A stretch of DNA of 64,000 nucleotides, taken from the NCBI RefSeq assembly GCF_035978755.1, contig NZ_CP108414.1, forward strand, positions 7,006,001 to 7,070,000. The letters are read 5' to 3'. Numbering within the stretch: the first letter of the stretch is position 1; each line of letters opens with the position of its first letter. Both the position numbers and the translations under genes were made by a program. This DNA comes from Streptomyces sp. NBC_01298 (GTDB lineage Bacteria > Actinomycetota > Actinomycetes > Streptomycetales > Streptomycetaceae). The notes under the pieces are model-generated. The model saw nothing but the letters and a program-made list of their open reading frames with translations, was not told where the DNA came from and ran no database searches. Positions 10,688 to 18,570 of the stretch are shown here, piece after piece.

Positions 10688-11653
10688 ATGCCCCCTCCCG
10701 CCGAATCCGGCCTCCCGCCCCGCCGCTCGCTGGGCCGCGGCCCGGGTGCCCCCGTGCCGGGGGAGGAGGAGCTCCCCGGGCCGCCCGGTTCCCCCGTCGC
10801 GGCCGTACCGCGCCCGGAGGGCCCCGCCGGCGCCGAGGAGGCCGCCGCGGCCCCGGCGGACGGGCGGTTCACCGTACGGCTCGTGAACTTCGAGGGGCCC
10901 TTCGATCTGCTGCTCCAGCTGATCTCCCGGCACAAGATGGATGTCACCGAGGTCGCGCTGTCCGAGGTCACCAACGAGTTCATGGCGCACATCCGTGCCA
11001 TGGGGCCCGACTGGGACCTCGACCAGACGACCGAGTTCCTCGTCGTCGCCGCCACCCTGCTCGATCTGAAGGCGGCCCGGCTGCTGCCCGTCGCCGAGGT
11101 CGAGGACGAGGGGGACCTCGCGCTGCTGGAGGCCCGGGACCTGCTGTTCGCACGGCTGCTGCAGTACCGGGCGTACAAGCGGATCGCCGAGATCTTCCAG
11201 GACCGGGCCGAGGTCGAGGGCAAGCGCTACCCGCGCACCGTCGGGCTGGAGCCCCACCTCGCCGAGCTGCTCCCCGAGGTGGTCATCAGCATCGGCGGCG
11301 AGGGGCTGGCCCGGCTCGCGGTCAAGGCCATGCAGCCGCGGGCGAAGCCGCAGGTGTACGTGGACCACATCCACGCGCCCCTGGTGAGCGTCCGGGAGCA
11401 GGCCGGCCTGGTCGTGGCGCTGCTCAAGGCCCGGGGCGAGGCCACCTTCCAGGAACTCACCGAGGACGCCGCCGACACCCTGACCGTCGTGGCGCGCTTC
11501 CTGGCCCTCCTGGAGCTCTACCGGGAGAAGGCGGTGGTCCTGGACCAGGAGGAGGCCCTGAAGACGCTCACGGTGCGCTGGAGCGGCGGGGACGGGGACG
11601 GCATGCCGACGGTGACGGACGAGTTCGACCAGATCGTGGAGGTCAAGGAATGA
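10688..11653 (+). CDS. scpA: Segregation and condensation protein A (kleisin)
   Basis: The kleisin subunit that bridges the SMC heads, working with ScpB and SMC in chromosome condensation. The conserved N-terminal domain begins at about residue 60 (FTVRLVNFEGPFDLLLQLISRHKMDVTEVAL). The C-terminal winged helix ends near residue 300. The first 58 residues are Pro/Gly/Ala-rich and not conserved, and the ATG at 10688 has a poor ribosome site, so the true start may lie further in. The stop overlaps the scpB start by 4 bases (ATGA), a clear operon. Confidence 0.93.
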   Translation: MPPPAESGLPPRRSLGRGPGAPVPGEEELPGPPGSPVAAVPRPEGPAGAEEAAAAPADGRFTVRLVNFEGPFDLLLQLISRHKMDVTEVALSEVTNEFMAHIRAMGPDWDLDQTTEFLVVAATLLDLKAARLLPVAEVEDEGDLALLEARDLLFARLLQYRAYKRIAEIFQDRAEVEGKRYPRTVGLEPHLAELLPEVVISIGGEGLARLAVKAMQPRAKPQVYVDHIHAPLVSVREQAGLVVALLKARGEATFQELTEDAADTLTVVARFLALLELYREKAVVLDQEEALKTLTVRWSGGDGDGMPTVTDEFDQIVEVKE

Positions 11654-12282
11654 GTGACACGGCGGCCGCCGTGGCCGGACTCGCGCTGAAGCCCGCCCTG
11701 GAGGCGGTCCTCATGGTCGTGGACGAGCCGGCGACCGAGGCGCACCTGGCCAAGGTGCTGGAGCGGACCCCCCGCGAGGTGGCGGGGGCGCTGCGCGAGC
11801 TCGCGGACGAGTACGAGGCCCAGGGCCGCGGATTCGAATTGCGGCTGGTCGCCGGGGGCTGGCGGTTCTACAGCCGGGCGGACTGCGCGCCGGCGGTCGA
11901 GGCCTTCGTACTGGACGGCCAGCAGGCCCGTCTCACCCAGGCGGCGCTGGAGACCATGGCGGTCGTCGCGTACCGCCAGCCGGTCAGCCGGTCGCGGGTC
12001 TCGGCGGTCCGCGGAGTCAACTGCGACGGGGTCATGCGCACCCTCCTCCAGCGGGGTCTGGTGGAGGAGGCGGGGACGGAACCCGAAACAGGTGCGATCC
12101 TGTACAGGACGACGAACTACTTTCTGGAGCGGATGGGCCTGCGTGGCCTGGACGAGCTCCCGGAGCTCGCGCCCTTCCTCCCCGAGGCGGACGCGATCGA
12201 AGCCGAGACGCAAGAGGGTGTTCCGTCGTTCGATCCGGACTCTCCGGATACCGATGAAGACGACAAGACGACGGAACTTTGA
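11650..12282 (+). CDS. scpB: Segregation and condensation protein B
   Basis: 210 residues. Two winged helices are typical of ScpB: the first over LEAVLMVVDEPATEAHLAKVL, the second over LTQAALETMAVVAYRQPVSRSRVSAVRGVNCDGVMRTLLQRGLV. It binds the linker of ScpA in the SMC complex. The start overlaps scpA by 4 bases and the stop overlaps the rluB start by 1 base, so the three are translationally coupled. The C-terminus is an acidic tail. Confidence 0.95.
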   Translation: MSDTAAAVAGLALKPALEAVLMVVDEPATEAHLAKVLERTPREVAGALRELADEYEAQGRGFELRLVAGGWRFYSRADCAPAVEAFVLDGQQARLTQAALETMAVVAYRQPVSRSRVSAVRGVNCDGVMRTLLQRGLVEEAGTEPETGAILYRTTNYFLERMGLRGLDELPELAPFLPEADAIEAETQEGVPSFDPDSPDTDEDDKTTEL

Positions 12283-13871
12283 TGCGAAGCAGCGGCAACG
12301 GCAACGGTGGCGGCAACAGGAACAGCGGCGGCGGCGGTGGAGGCGGGCGCGGTAGCGCCCCCCGCGGCGGCTCCGGCGGCGGTGGTGGCTCCCGCGGTGG
12401 CAGCTCAGGCGGTGGCTACCAGGGTGGCGGCTCCCGCGGTGGGTCCTCCGGTGGTGGCTACCAGGGTGGCGGCTCCGGCGGCGGTGGTGGCTCCCGCGGT
12501 GGCAGCTCGGGCGGTGGCTACCAGGGCGGTGGCTCCCGTGGCGGCTCCTCGGGTGGTGGCTACCAGGGTGGCGGCTCCGGCGGCGGCTCCCGTGGCGGCT
12601 CCTCGGGTGGTGGCTACCAGGGTGGCGGCTCCCGTGGCGGCTCCTCGGGTGGTGGCTACCAGGGTGGCGGCTCCCGTGGCGGCTCCTCGGGTGGTGGCTA
12701 CCAGGGTGGCGGCTCCCGTGGCGGCTCCTCCGGTGGCGGCTACCAGGGCGGCTCCGGCGGTGGCTACCAGGGCGGCGGCTCCGACCGTGACCGCGAGGAG
12801 GCCCCCCGCATCCGCAACCCGCGCCCCGAGGAGCGTCGCTACGACGTAGGCCCCGAGGGCGAGCGCAACGGCCGCGGCGGTGCCAAGGCGGGCGGCGGCG
12901 GTGCCCGTGGCGCGGCCGACGGCAACCGTGGCGGTGCGCGCGGCGCGGCGGCCCGCGGTGGCGCCAAGGGCGGCCCCAGGACCGCCAAGGCCCCCGCGAT
13001 CGGCGGCGCGGGCGGCCCGCGCATCGGTCCCGGCAGCCGCAGCGGCCAGTCGAAGCCGCGCGAGCTGGAGGCGCGGATCGAGGAGCGCGTGCGCGACCGG
13101 TACGCCGACAAGCCCGTGATCAAGACCCCGAAGACCTTCCCGGGTGCCGAGGAGGAGGGTGAGCGTCTGCAGAAGGTGCTCGCCCGTGCCGGCATGGGCT
13201 CGCGCCGTGCGTGCGAGGAGCTCATCGAGCGGGCCCGCGTCGAGGTCAACGGCGAGATCGTGCTGGAGCAGGGCAAGCGGGTCAAGCCGACCGACGAGAT
13301 CAAGGTGGACGGCCTGACCGTCGCCACCCAGTCGTACCTGTTCTTCGCGCTGAACAAGCCGGCCGGCGTCGTCTCCACCATGGAGGACCCGGACGGCCGC
13401 CAGTGCCTCGGCGACTACGTCACCAATCGTGAGACGCGTCTCTTCCACGTCGGCCGGCTCGACACCGAGACCGAGGGCATCATCCTGCTCACCAACCACG
13501 GTGAGCTGGCCCACCGCCTCACGCACCCCAAGTACGGCGTGAAGAAGACCTACGTCGCCGCGATCACCGGCCCGCTGCCGCGCGACATCGGCAAGCGCCT
13601 CAAGGACGGCATCGAGCTGGAGGACGGCTACGCCCGCGCCGACCACTTCCGCGTCGTCGACCAGCTCGGCAAGAACTACCTGGTCGAGGTGACCCTCCAC
13701 GAGGGCCGCAAGCACATCGTCCGCCGCATGCTGTCCGAGGCCGGCTTCCCGGTCGAGAAGCTCGTGCGGACCTCCTTCGGCCCGATCGAGCTCGGTGACC
13801 AGAAGTCCGGCTGGCTGCGCCGCCTGACCAACACCGAGGTCGGCATGCTCATGCGCGAGGTCGGTCTCTAG
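12282..13871 (+). CDS. rluB: RluB-type pseudouridine synthase with long Gly/Tyr/Arg-rich N-terminal repeat
   Basis: 529 residues, far longer than the roughly 250 of a minimal RluB. Residues about 5-168 are low complexity: nine GGGYQ blocks, eight of them within a 14-residue unit GGGSRGGSSGGGYQ. A basic Gly/Ala-rich linker continues to about residue 260. An S4 RNA-binding domain follows (ERLQKVLARAGMGSRRACEELI). The catalytic domain has HVGRLDTETEGIILLT, with the catalytic Asp near residue 394. It should convert a 23S rRNA uridine (position 2605 in E. coli numbering) to pseudouridine. ATG at 12282 overlaps the scpB stop; an adjacent TTG at 12279 is less likely. A strong terminator follows. Confidence 0.92.
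   Translation: MRSSGNGNGGGNRNSGGGGGGGRGSAPRGGSGGGGGSRGGSSGGGYQGGGSRGGSSGGGYQGGGSGGGGGSRGGSSGGGYQGGGSRGGSSGGGYQGGGSGGGSRGGSSGGGYQGGGSRGGSSGGGYQGGGSRGGSSGGGYQGGGSRGGSSGGGYQGGSGGGYQGGGSDRDREEAPRIRNPRPEERRYDVGPEGERNGRGGAKAGGGGARGAADGNRGGARGAAARGGAKGGPRTAKAPAIGGAGGPRIGPGSRSGQSKPRELEARIEERVRDRYADKPVIKTPKTFPGAEEEGERLQKVLARAGMGSRRACEELIERARVEVNGEIVLEQGKRVKPTDEIKVDGLTVATQSYLFFALNKPAGVVSTMEDPDGRQCLGDYVTNRETRLFHVGRLDTETEGIILLTNHGELAHRLTHPKYGVKKTYVAAITGPLPRDIGKRLKDGIELEDGYARADHFRVVDQLGKNYLVEVTLHEGRKHIVRRMLSEAGFPVEKLVRTSFGPIELGDQKSGWLRRLTNTEVGMLMREVGL
12370..12785 (+). repeat. In-frame 42-nt tandem repeat within rluB
   Basis: Variable copies of a unit encoding GGGSRGGSSGGGYQ. Most are 42 bases and some are expanded by extra Gly/Ser codons or shortened to GGSGGGYQ. 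Copies near 12580-12740 are almost identical, pointing to recent expansion. Confidence 0.9.
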
Positions 13872-13898
13872 GACCCCCGGCCCACACGGGCCTCCAGG

Positions 13899-13931
13899 AC
13901 CCGCGGTGCCTTCGGGCGCCGCGGGTTTTTT
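13899..13931 (+). terminator. Rho-independent terminator after rluB
   Basis: 12-bp stem ACCCGCGGTGCC / GGCGCCGCGGGT (one G-U pair) with a TTCG tetraloop, followed directly by six T. It is one of the few hairpins here with a real T-tract. It closes the parA-scpAB-rluB unit. Confidence 0.92.
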
Positions 13932-13954
13932 GGTTGTGCGGACCCCCGGACCTG

Positions 13955-13977
13955 TTTATAGTCAGTCTGACTATAAA
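13955..13977. promoter_or_regulatory. Perfect 23-bp palindrome, probable NrtR operator
   Basis: Arms TTTATAGTCAG and CTGACTATAAA flank a single central T, 15 bases before the pnuC start. It contains AGTCA-N3-TGACT. The operon downstream encodes an NrtR-type regulator, so autoregulation through this site is the simplest reading. The AT-rich arms stand out sharply from the GC-rich surroundings. Confidence 0.8.
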
Positions 13978-13992
13978 GGGAGTGGGGGCGTC

Positions 13993-14601
13993 ATGGGGTG
14001 GCAGACGAGCTGGACCGAGATCCTCGGGTTCGTCACGGGGGCCGTGTGCGTCTGGCTGGTCGCCCGGCAGCACATCGCCAACTGGCCGATCGGCATCGCG
14101 AACAACGTCTTCTTCATCGTGCTCTTCGCCCGGGCGGGCCTCTACGCCGACGCCGGGCTGCAGATCGTCTTCATCGCCCTCGCCGCGTACGGCTGGTGGT
14201 CCTGGACCCACGGGGGTGGACCAGGAACCACCACGGCCCTGCCGGTGCGCCGCACCACGGCCGCCGAGTGGACCGTGCTGGCCGCGGCGGTGGCGGTGGC
14301 GGTGCTCGGCCTGACCCTGCTGCTGAGCCGGGTCACCGACTCCACGGTCCCGTTCTGGGACGCCCTCACGACGGGGCTCTCGCTCGCGGCCACGTACGGG
14401 CAGTGCCGCAAGCTCGTCGAATCCTGGTGGCTGTGGATCGCCGCCGACCTGGTATACATCCCGCTGTACGCCTACAAGGGGCTCTACCTGACCTCCCTGC
14501 TCTACGTCGGCTTCCTCGCCCTGTGCGTCGCCGGACTGCTCGGCTGGCGCCGGGCGCTCCCGGCCCGCGGGGCCACGGCGGCGACGGCGGTGACGGCGTG
14601 A
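13993..14601 (+). CDS. pnuC: PnuC-family nicotinamide riboside/mononucleotide transporter
   Basis: 202-residue hydrophobic protein with about seven membrane segments. It shows the family's NWPIGIANNVFFIVLF and, near the C-terminus, ESWWLWIAADLVYIPLYAYK, which matches the PnuC signature. It imports a pyridine-nucleotide precursor, probably nicotinamide riboside, for the kinase/adenylyltransferase encoded next. It is the first gene of a four- or five-gene operon. The stop overlaps the nadR GTG by 4 bases. Confidence 0.93.
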   Translation: MGWQTSWTEILGFVTGAVCVWLVARQHIANWPIGIANNVFFIVLFARAGLYADAGLQIVFIALAAYGWWSWTHGGGPGTTTALPVRRTTAAEWTVLAAAVAVAVLGLTLLLSRVTDSTVPFWDALTTGLSLAATYGQCRKLVESWWLWIAADLVYIPLYAYKGLYLTSLLYVGFLALCVAGLLGWRRALPARGATAATAVTA

Positions 14602-15728
14602 AGCGCCACGGCCACGGCCTGGTCCTCGGCAAGTTCTATCCGCCGCACGCCGGCCACCACCACCTGGTGCGCACCGCGCAGGACCAGTGCGAGCGGCTGA
14701 CCGTACTGGTCTGCGCGGCCTCGGTGGAATCCGTACCGCTCGCCGACCGGGTCGCCTGGATGCGCGAGGCGCACCCCGGGGCCGAGGTGGTCGGCGCGGT
14801 CGACGACATCCCGGTCGACCTCCACGACCCGGCGGTCTGGGAGGCTCACATGGCGATCTTCCGGGGCGCGGTGCGCCGCCCGGTCGACGCCGTCTTCACC
14901 TCCGAGGCCTACGGGAGCGAACTCGCCCGGCGGTTCGGCGCCGAGGAGGTCTGCGTGGACCGGGACCGCACCCTGTTCCCGGTGTCCGGCACGGCCGTAC
15001 GGGCCGACCCCGTCGGGAACTGGGAGTTCCTGGGGCCCGCCGTACGGGCGGCCCTGACCCGGCGGATCGTCGTACTCGGCGCCGAGTCCACCGGCACGAC
15101 CACGCTCTCGCGGGCCCTGGCCGAGCACTGGCGGGCACGCGGCGGGGTGTGGGCGAAGACGGGCTGGGTGGCGGAGTACGGGCGCCGGTACAGCGAGGAG
15201 CGGCTCGCGGCGGCGCGCGCGGCCGACCCGGCGGCGACCTGGGCCGAAGTGGGCTTCACCCCGGCGGAGTTCCCGGTGATCGCGCGGCGGCAGGACGCGG
15301 ACGAGGAGCGGGCGGCCCGGCTGGGATCACCGGTGCTCTTCTGCGACACCGACTCCTTCGCCACCGGCATCTGGCACGAGCGGTACACGGGCGCGCGCAG
15401 TGCGGAGGTCGAGCGGATCGCCGCCGGGACGCGGCGGGACCTGTACCTGCTCACCGACCACGCGGACGTGCCCTTCGAGGACGACGGGCTGCGCGACGGG
15501 GAGGCGCTCCGGCCCTGGATGACCGGGCGGTTCCTGGAGGAGCTGGAACGGACCGGGAAGCGCTTCCTGGTGGTCCGCGGGGACCGGCGCGAGCGGCTCG
15601 CGGCGGCGGTGGCGGCCGTGGACGGACTCCTCGCGGAGGGCTGGCGGTTCGCCGATCCGCTGCCGGAGCGGGTGGCCGGGGAGATGCCCGGGCAGGCGGC
15701 CGGGCGGACCGGGGCGCGGAGCCGATGA
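14598..15728 (+). CDS. nadR: NadR-type NMN adenylyltransferase / ribosylnicotinamide kinase
   Basis: 376 residues. The N-terminal nucleotidyltransferase domain has GKFYPPHAGHHH, giving the HxGH motif at residues 17-20, used to make NAD from NMN and ATP. The C-terminal kinase domain, from about residue 150, has GAESTGTTTL near residues 161-170, where the usual P-loop Lys is Thr. GWVAEYGRRYSEERL and FCDTDSFATGIW follow, as in ribosylnicotinamide kinases. No N-terminal repressor helix-turn-helix is present, unlike E. coli NadR. GTG start overlaps pnuC; the stop overlaps nrtR. Confidence 0.9.
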   Translation: MKRHGHGLVLGKFYPPHAGHHHLVRTAQDQCERLTVLVCAASVESVPLADRVAWMREAHPGAEVVGAVDDIPVDLHDPAVWEAHMAIFRGAVRRPVDAVFTSEAYGSELARRFGAEEVCVDRDRTLFPVSGTAVRADPVGNWEFLGPAVRAALTRRIVVLGAESTGTTTLSRALAEHWRARGGVWAKTGWVAEYGRRYSEERLAAARAADPAATWAEVGFTPAEFPVIARRQDADEERAARLGSPVLFCDTDSFATGIWHERYTGARSAEVERIAAGTRRDLYLLTDHADVPFEDDGLRDGEALRPWMTGRFLEELERTGKRFLVVRGDRRERLAAAVAAVDGLLAEGWRFADPLPERVAGEMPGQAAGRTGARSR

Positions 15729-16489
15729 GTGACACCGGACCCGGGGCGGCGCAGGAGTACGACCCGCGCGCCTTCGCACCCTTCGCGGTGACCGTGGACC
15801 TCGTCGTCTTCACCGTGCGCGGCGGGACCCTGCACGTGCTGCTGATCCGGCGCGCGCAGGAACCGTACGCGGGCGCCTGGGCGCTCCCCGGCGGCTTCCT
15901 CCTGCCGCGGGAGTCCGCGGAGACCGCCGCCCGGCGCGAACTGGCCGAGGAGACCGGCCTGTCGGCGCGGGTGATCGACGCCCTGCACCTGGACCAGCTG
16001 CGCACCTACAGCGAACCGGACCGGGACCCCCGCATGCGGGTGGTCTCGGTGGCCTTCACCGCACTCGTCCCCGACCTGCCCGAACCGGAGGCCGGGGGCG
16101 GCGGAGACGCGGACCGGGCCCGCTGGGTGCCGGTGCGGGAGGCCTGCGGGCCGGCCTTCGGACTGGCCTTCGACCACGCGGAGATCCTCGCGGACGCCCG
16201 CTCCCGCGTGGGCTCGAAGCTGGAGTACAGCTGCCTGGCCACCGCCTTCTGCCCGCCCGAGTTCACCCTCGGCGAGCTCCAGGCCGTCTACGAGACCGTC
16301 TGGGACACCGCCCTGGACCGGCCCAACTTCCGCCGCAAGGTCCTGGCCACGCCCGGCTTCGTCGAGGCCGTGCCCGGAGCCGCCCGGCTCACCGGCGGCC
16401 GCGGCAAACCGGCCGCGCTCTACCGGCCCGGCCCTGCCGACACCCTGCACCCGCCACTGCTGCGCCCTTCGGAAGGACACCCACGATGA
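15725..16489 (+). CDS. nrtR: NrtR, nudix-related transcriptional regulator of NAD metabolism
   Basis: 254 residues. The N-terminal nudix-like domain (AVTVDLVVFTVRGGTLHVLLIRR) carries a complete nudix box: GFLLPRE, seven residues, RELAEETGL. A C-terminal winged helix follows (YSCLATAFCPPEFTLGELQAVYETVWDTALDRPNFRRKVL), the layout of NrtR proteins. These repress NAD genes and are released by ADP-ribose. It lies inside the operon it probably controls and overlaps its neighbours by 4 bases on both sides. The intact nudix box leaves open that it also hydrolyses ADP-ribose; many NrtR proteins have lost this. Confidence 0.92.
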   Translation: MSDTGPGAAQEYDPRAFAPFAVTVDLVVFTVRGGTLHVLLIRRAQEPYAGAWALPGGFLLPRESAETAARRELAEETGLSARVIDALHLDQLRTYSEPDRDPRMRVVSVAFTALVPDLPEPEAGGGGDADRARWVPVREACGPAFGLAFDHAEILADARSRVGSKLEYSCLATAFCPPEFTLGELQAVYETVWDTALDRPNFRRKVLATPGFVEAVPGAARLTGGRGKPAALYRPGPADTLHPPLLRPSEGHPR

Positions 16490-17535
16490 CGACGCCGACG
16501 ACGCCGACGACACCGACCACCGCGAAGACGAAGCGGGCCGCCACCGGCTCCCTGATCGGACTGGCCCTGGGAGACGCCCTGGGCCTTCCGACGGAGTTCA
16601 ACGACGTGCCCCGGATCCTGGCGAAGACCGGCCCCTGGCGGCAGATGGACCTGCCCCGGCCGGCGATCGTCACGGACGACACCCAGATGACGCTGGCCCT
16701 CGCCCGGGGCATACGGACGGCGACGGACCGCGGCCGGGTCGGCCCGCTGCGCCTCGCCCGCCCGGTCCGGGAGGAGTTCGTGGACTGGTACCACTCCCCG
16801 GAGAACAACCGGGCCCCGGGCCGTACCTGCCTGAAGGCCTGCAGCCTCCTCGACCACCCCGAGCGGGACTGGCGCGACGCCAGCCAGCTCGGCTCCAAGG
16901 GCTGCGGGGCGAACATGCGGGTGGCTCCGGTCGGGCTGGTGCCCGGCTGGACGGAGGAGGAGCGGGCCGGCGCGGCCCAGCTCCAGTCGGCCCTGACCCA
17001 CGGCCACCCGACGGCACTGGCCGCCTCCGACCTCACGGCGCGGGCGGTGTTCCTGCTGGCGCGGGGCACCGAGGTGACCGGGCTGGTCGGGCAGCTGCGC
17101 TCGTACGCCCTCGAGAACCGCACCCGCTACCACGAGCGCTGGCTCGGCGACCTCTGGACGCGGACGGCATCCGACACCTCGGCCGAGTCCTTCATGGCGC
17201 GCGGCTGGGACGAGTGCCTGGAGGTCCTGGACCGCCTCGCCGAGGCCCTGCGCAGCCCGTCTCCGGAAACGGACCCCTGCCTGACGACGGGCGAGGGCTG
17301 GATCGCCGAGGAGGCCCTGGCCACGGCCCTCCAGTGCTTCCTGCTCTTCCCGGAGGAACCCCTCCTGGCCCTGCGCCGCGCGGCCTGCACGGCGGGGGAC
17401 TCCGACTCCATCGCCTGCCTGGCCGGCGCCTTCGCCGGCGCCCACCTCGGCGCGGACGTCTGGCCCCGGGACTGGGAGGGACGCATCGAGTACCGCGCGG
17501 AACTCCTGTCCTTCGGCGCGCTCTGGGACGCGTGA
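16486..17535 (+). CDS. ADP-ribosylglycohydrolase (DraG family)
   Basis: 349 residues after a Thr/Pro-rich start. GSLIGLALGDALGLPTEF and VTDDTQMTLA form the N-terminal metal site; AGDSDSIACLAGAFAGAHLG supplies the C-terminal Asp ligands. Members remove ADP-ribose from proteins or small molecules using magnesium. Its place in an NrtR operon suggests that it recycles ADP-ribose or relieves ADP-ribosylation when NAD is low. The start overlaps nrtR by 4 bases. The substrate cannot be told from sequence. Confidence 0.9.
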   Translation: MTTPTTPTTPTTAKTKRAATGSLIGLALGDALGLPTEFNDVPRILAKTGPWRQMDLPRPAIVTDDTQMTLALARGIRTATDRGRVGPLRLARPVREEFVDWYHSPENNRAPGRTCLKACSLLDHPERDWRDASQLGSKGCGANMRVAPVGLVPGWTEEERAGAAQLQSALTHGHPTALAASDLTARAVFLLARGTEVTGLVGQLRSYALENRTRYHERWLGDLWTRTASDTSAESFMARGWDECLEVLDRLAEALRSPSPETDPCLTTGEGWIAEEALATALQCFLLFPEEPLLALRRAACTAGDSDSIACLAGAFAGAHLGADVWPRDWEGRIEYRAELLSFGALWDA

Positions 17536-17538
17536 GCC

Positions 17539-17796
17539 GTGCTGAACGCGATGGAGATCGACCTGACCGCCGTCGTCGCCGAGCAGCCGGATCCGCTGCT
17601 GTTCGCGACGGTCTCCGGCGCCCACCTGTACGGGTTGCCCTCCAAGGCCGCCGGCATCGACGGCGGGCGGGTGGAACGGGACTTCGAGGCCCTGCACGGG
17701 GTCCTGGAGGCGGCGCGGGCCGCTTCGCGGCTGCCGGAGCACGCGGACGCCTTCGACGCGCTCGACGAGTTCGTCGTGCGGCGCCGGGTGCGTTAG
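17539..17796 (+). pseudogene. Internally deleted COG3541-type nucleotidyltransferase
   Basis: 85 residues starting 3 bases after the ADP-ribosylglycohydrolase. The first part, PLLFATVSGAHLYGLPSKA, matches the N-terminus of full-length predicted nucleotidyltransferases of about 250 residues. The last part, RVERDFEALHGVLEAARAASRLPE, matches their C-terminus. The DxD metal motif and about 160 middle residues are missing, and the frame stays open across the join. It therefore looks like an in-frame deletion of an operon member. A small functional protein cannot be excluded. Confidence 0.65.
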
Positions 17797-18542
17797 GCCG
17801 TTCCGGTACCGGTTGCCGTCGCCGACGCCCGGCGGGTGCGGAGGAGGAACTCCTCCACCCGGGCGAGGTCCGGGGATTCGGGGAGGGGGGTCGTGGCGAG
17901 GGCGGCTTCGGTCTGTTCCTGGAGGAGGGTCATCCACGCGTCGACCTCCTCCCAGGTGAGCTCGCCGCGGCGGACCGCGAGGAGGCGGTCGCGGTAGGGG
18001 GTCGCGTCGATCACCAGGCGGCCCGTGCGCAGCAGGTCGCGGCAGGACAGGAGCAGGCGCAGCAGGTGCATGGCGTGCTTCCAGCGCGGGGCGCCGTGGT
18101 TGCGGAGGTCGCCGAGGAGTTTGCCGCGCTGGGCGACGGCGTACCGGCTGAAGGTGGTGTGGGCCCGTCGGGAGAGGAACGCGCCGCGGAGCGAGAGGAG
18201 TTCCCCGCCGACCGGGGTGAGGTCCTCCACGAGCGGGGAGTGGAGGACCTCCAGGATGTTCGGGTTGGCGCGCAGCGCGAGCTCGCAGAAGCGCTCCAGC
18301 TCCCACGAGAACTCCTCGTCCCGGGGCCCCTCCACGTGGGTCGGCGGCTTCTCGAAGCGCCAGAACAGCGGCGTCGGGGCGAGGTAGACACCGCGCCGGT
18401 CGGTGTCGCTCGCCTCCGTCGCCAGGCCGAACGCCCTCGAACCGATCACGCACGAGTAGACCGTGTGCTCCCTGACCAGGGTGAGGGCGAGCGGATCGGT
18501 CGTCGCTCCGGGCGTCGGTTCGTGCTGGTCGGCCTCGTTCAT
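17793..18542 (-). CDS. Predicted nucleotidyltransferase (COG3541-like, MNT fold)
   Basis: 249 residues. CVIGSRAFGLATEASDTDRRGVYLAP gives the GSRAFG-N6-DxD-like signature of this nucleotidyltransferase family; the second Asp of DxD is kept (SDTDRRG). The rest is helical, with LERFCELALRANPNILEVLHSPLV typical of the family. It is a full-length relative of the deleted gene it faces, with which it overlaps by 4 bases at the 3' ends. The substrate is unknown; related proteins modify nucleotides or proteins with NMP. It lies 28 bases downstream of the Rieske gene on the same strand. Confidence 0.75.
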   Translation of the reverse strand: MNEADQHEPTPGATTDPLALTLVREHTVYSCVIGSRAFGLATEASDTDRRGVYLAPTPLFWRFEKPPTHVEGPRDEEFSWELERFCELALRANPNILEVLHSPLVEDLTPVGGELLSLRGAFLSRRAHTTFSRYAVAQRGKLLGDLRNHGAPRWKHAMHLLRLLLSCRDLLRTGRLVIDATPYRDRLLAVRRGELTWEEVDAWMTLLQEQTEAALATTPLPESPDLARVEEFLLRTRRASATATGTGTA

Positions 18543-18570
18543 CCCGCGAGGCTACGGCCGGGGCCGTCGG

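Noticed and set aside
12370..12785. Regular repeats suggesting a CRISPR-like or minisatellite array
   Set aside because: The repeats are contiguous, in frame, have no unique spacers, and encode the N-terminal tail of RluB.
13955..13977. The 23-bp palindrome as an insertion-sequence end or attachment site
   Set aside because: No transposase, integrase or direct repeats are nearby, and its position before an NrtR operon explains it better.
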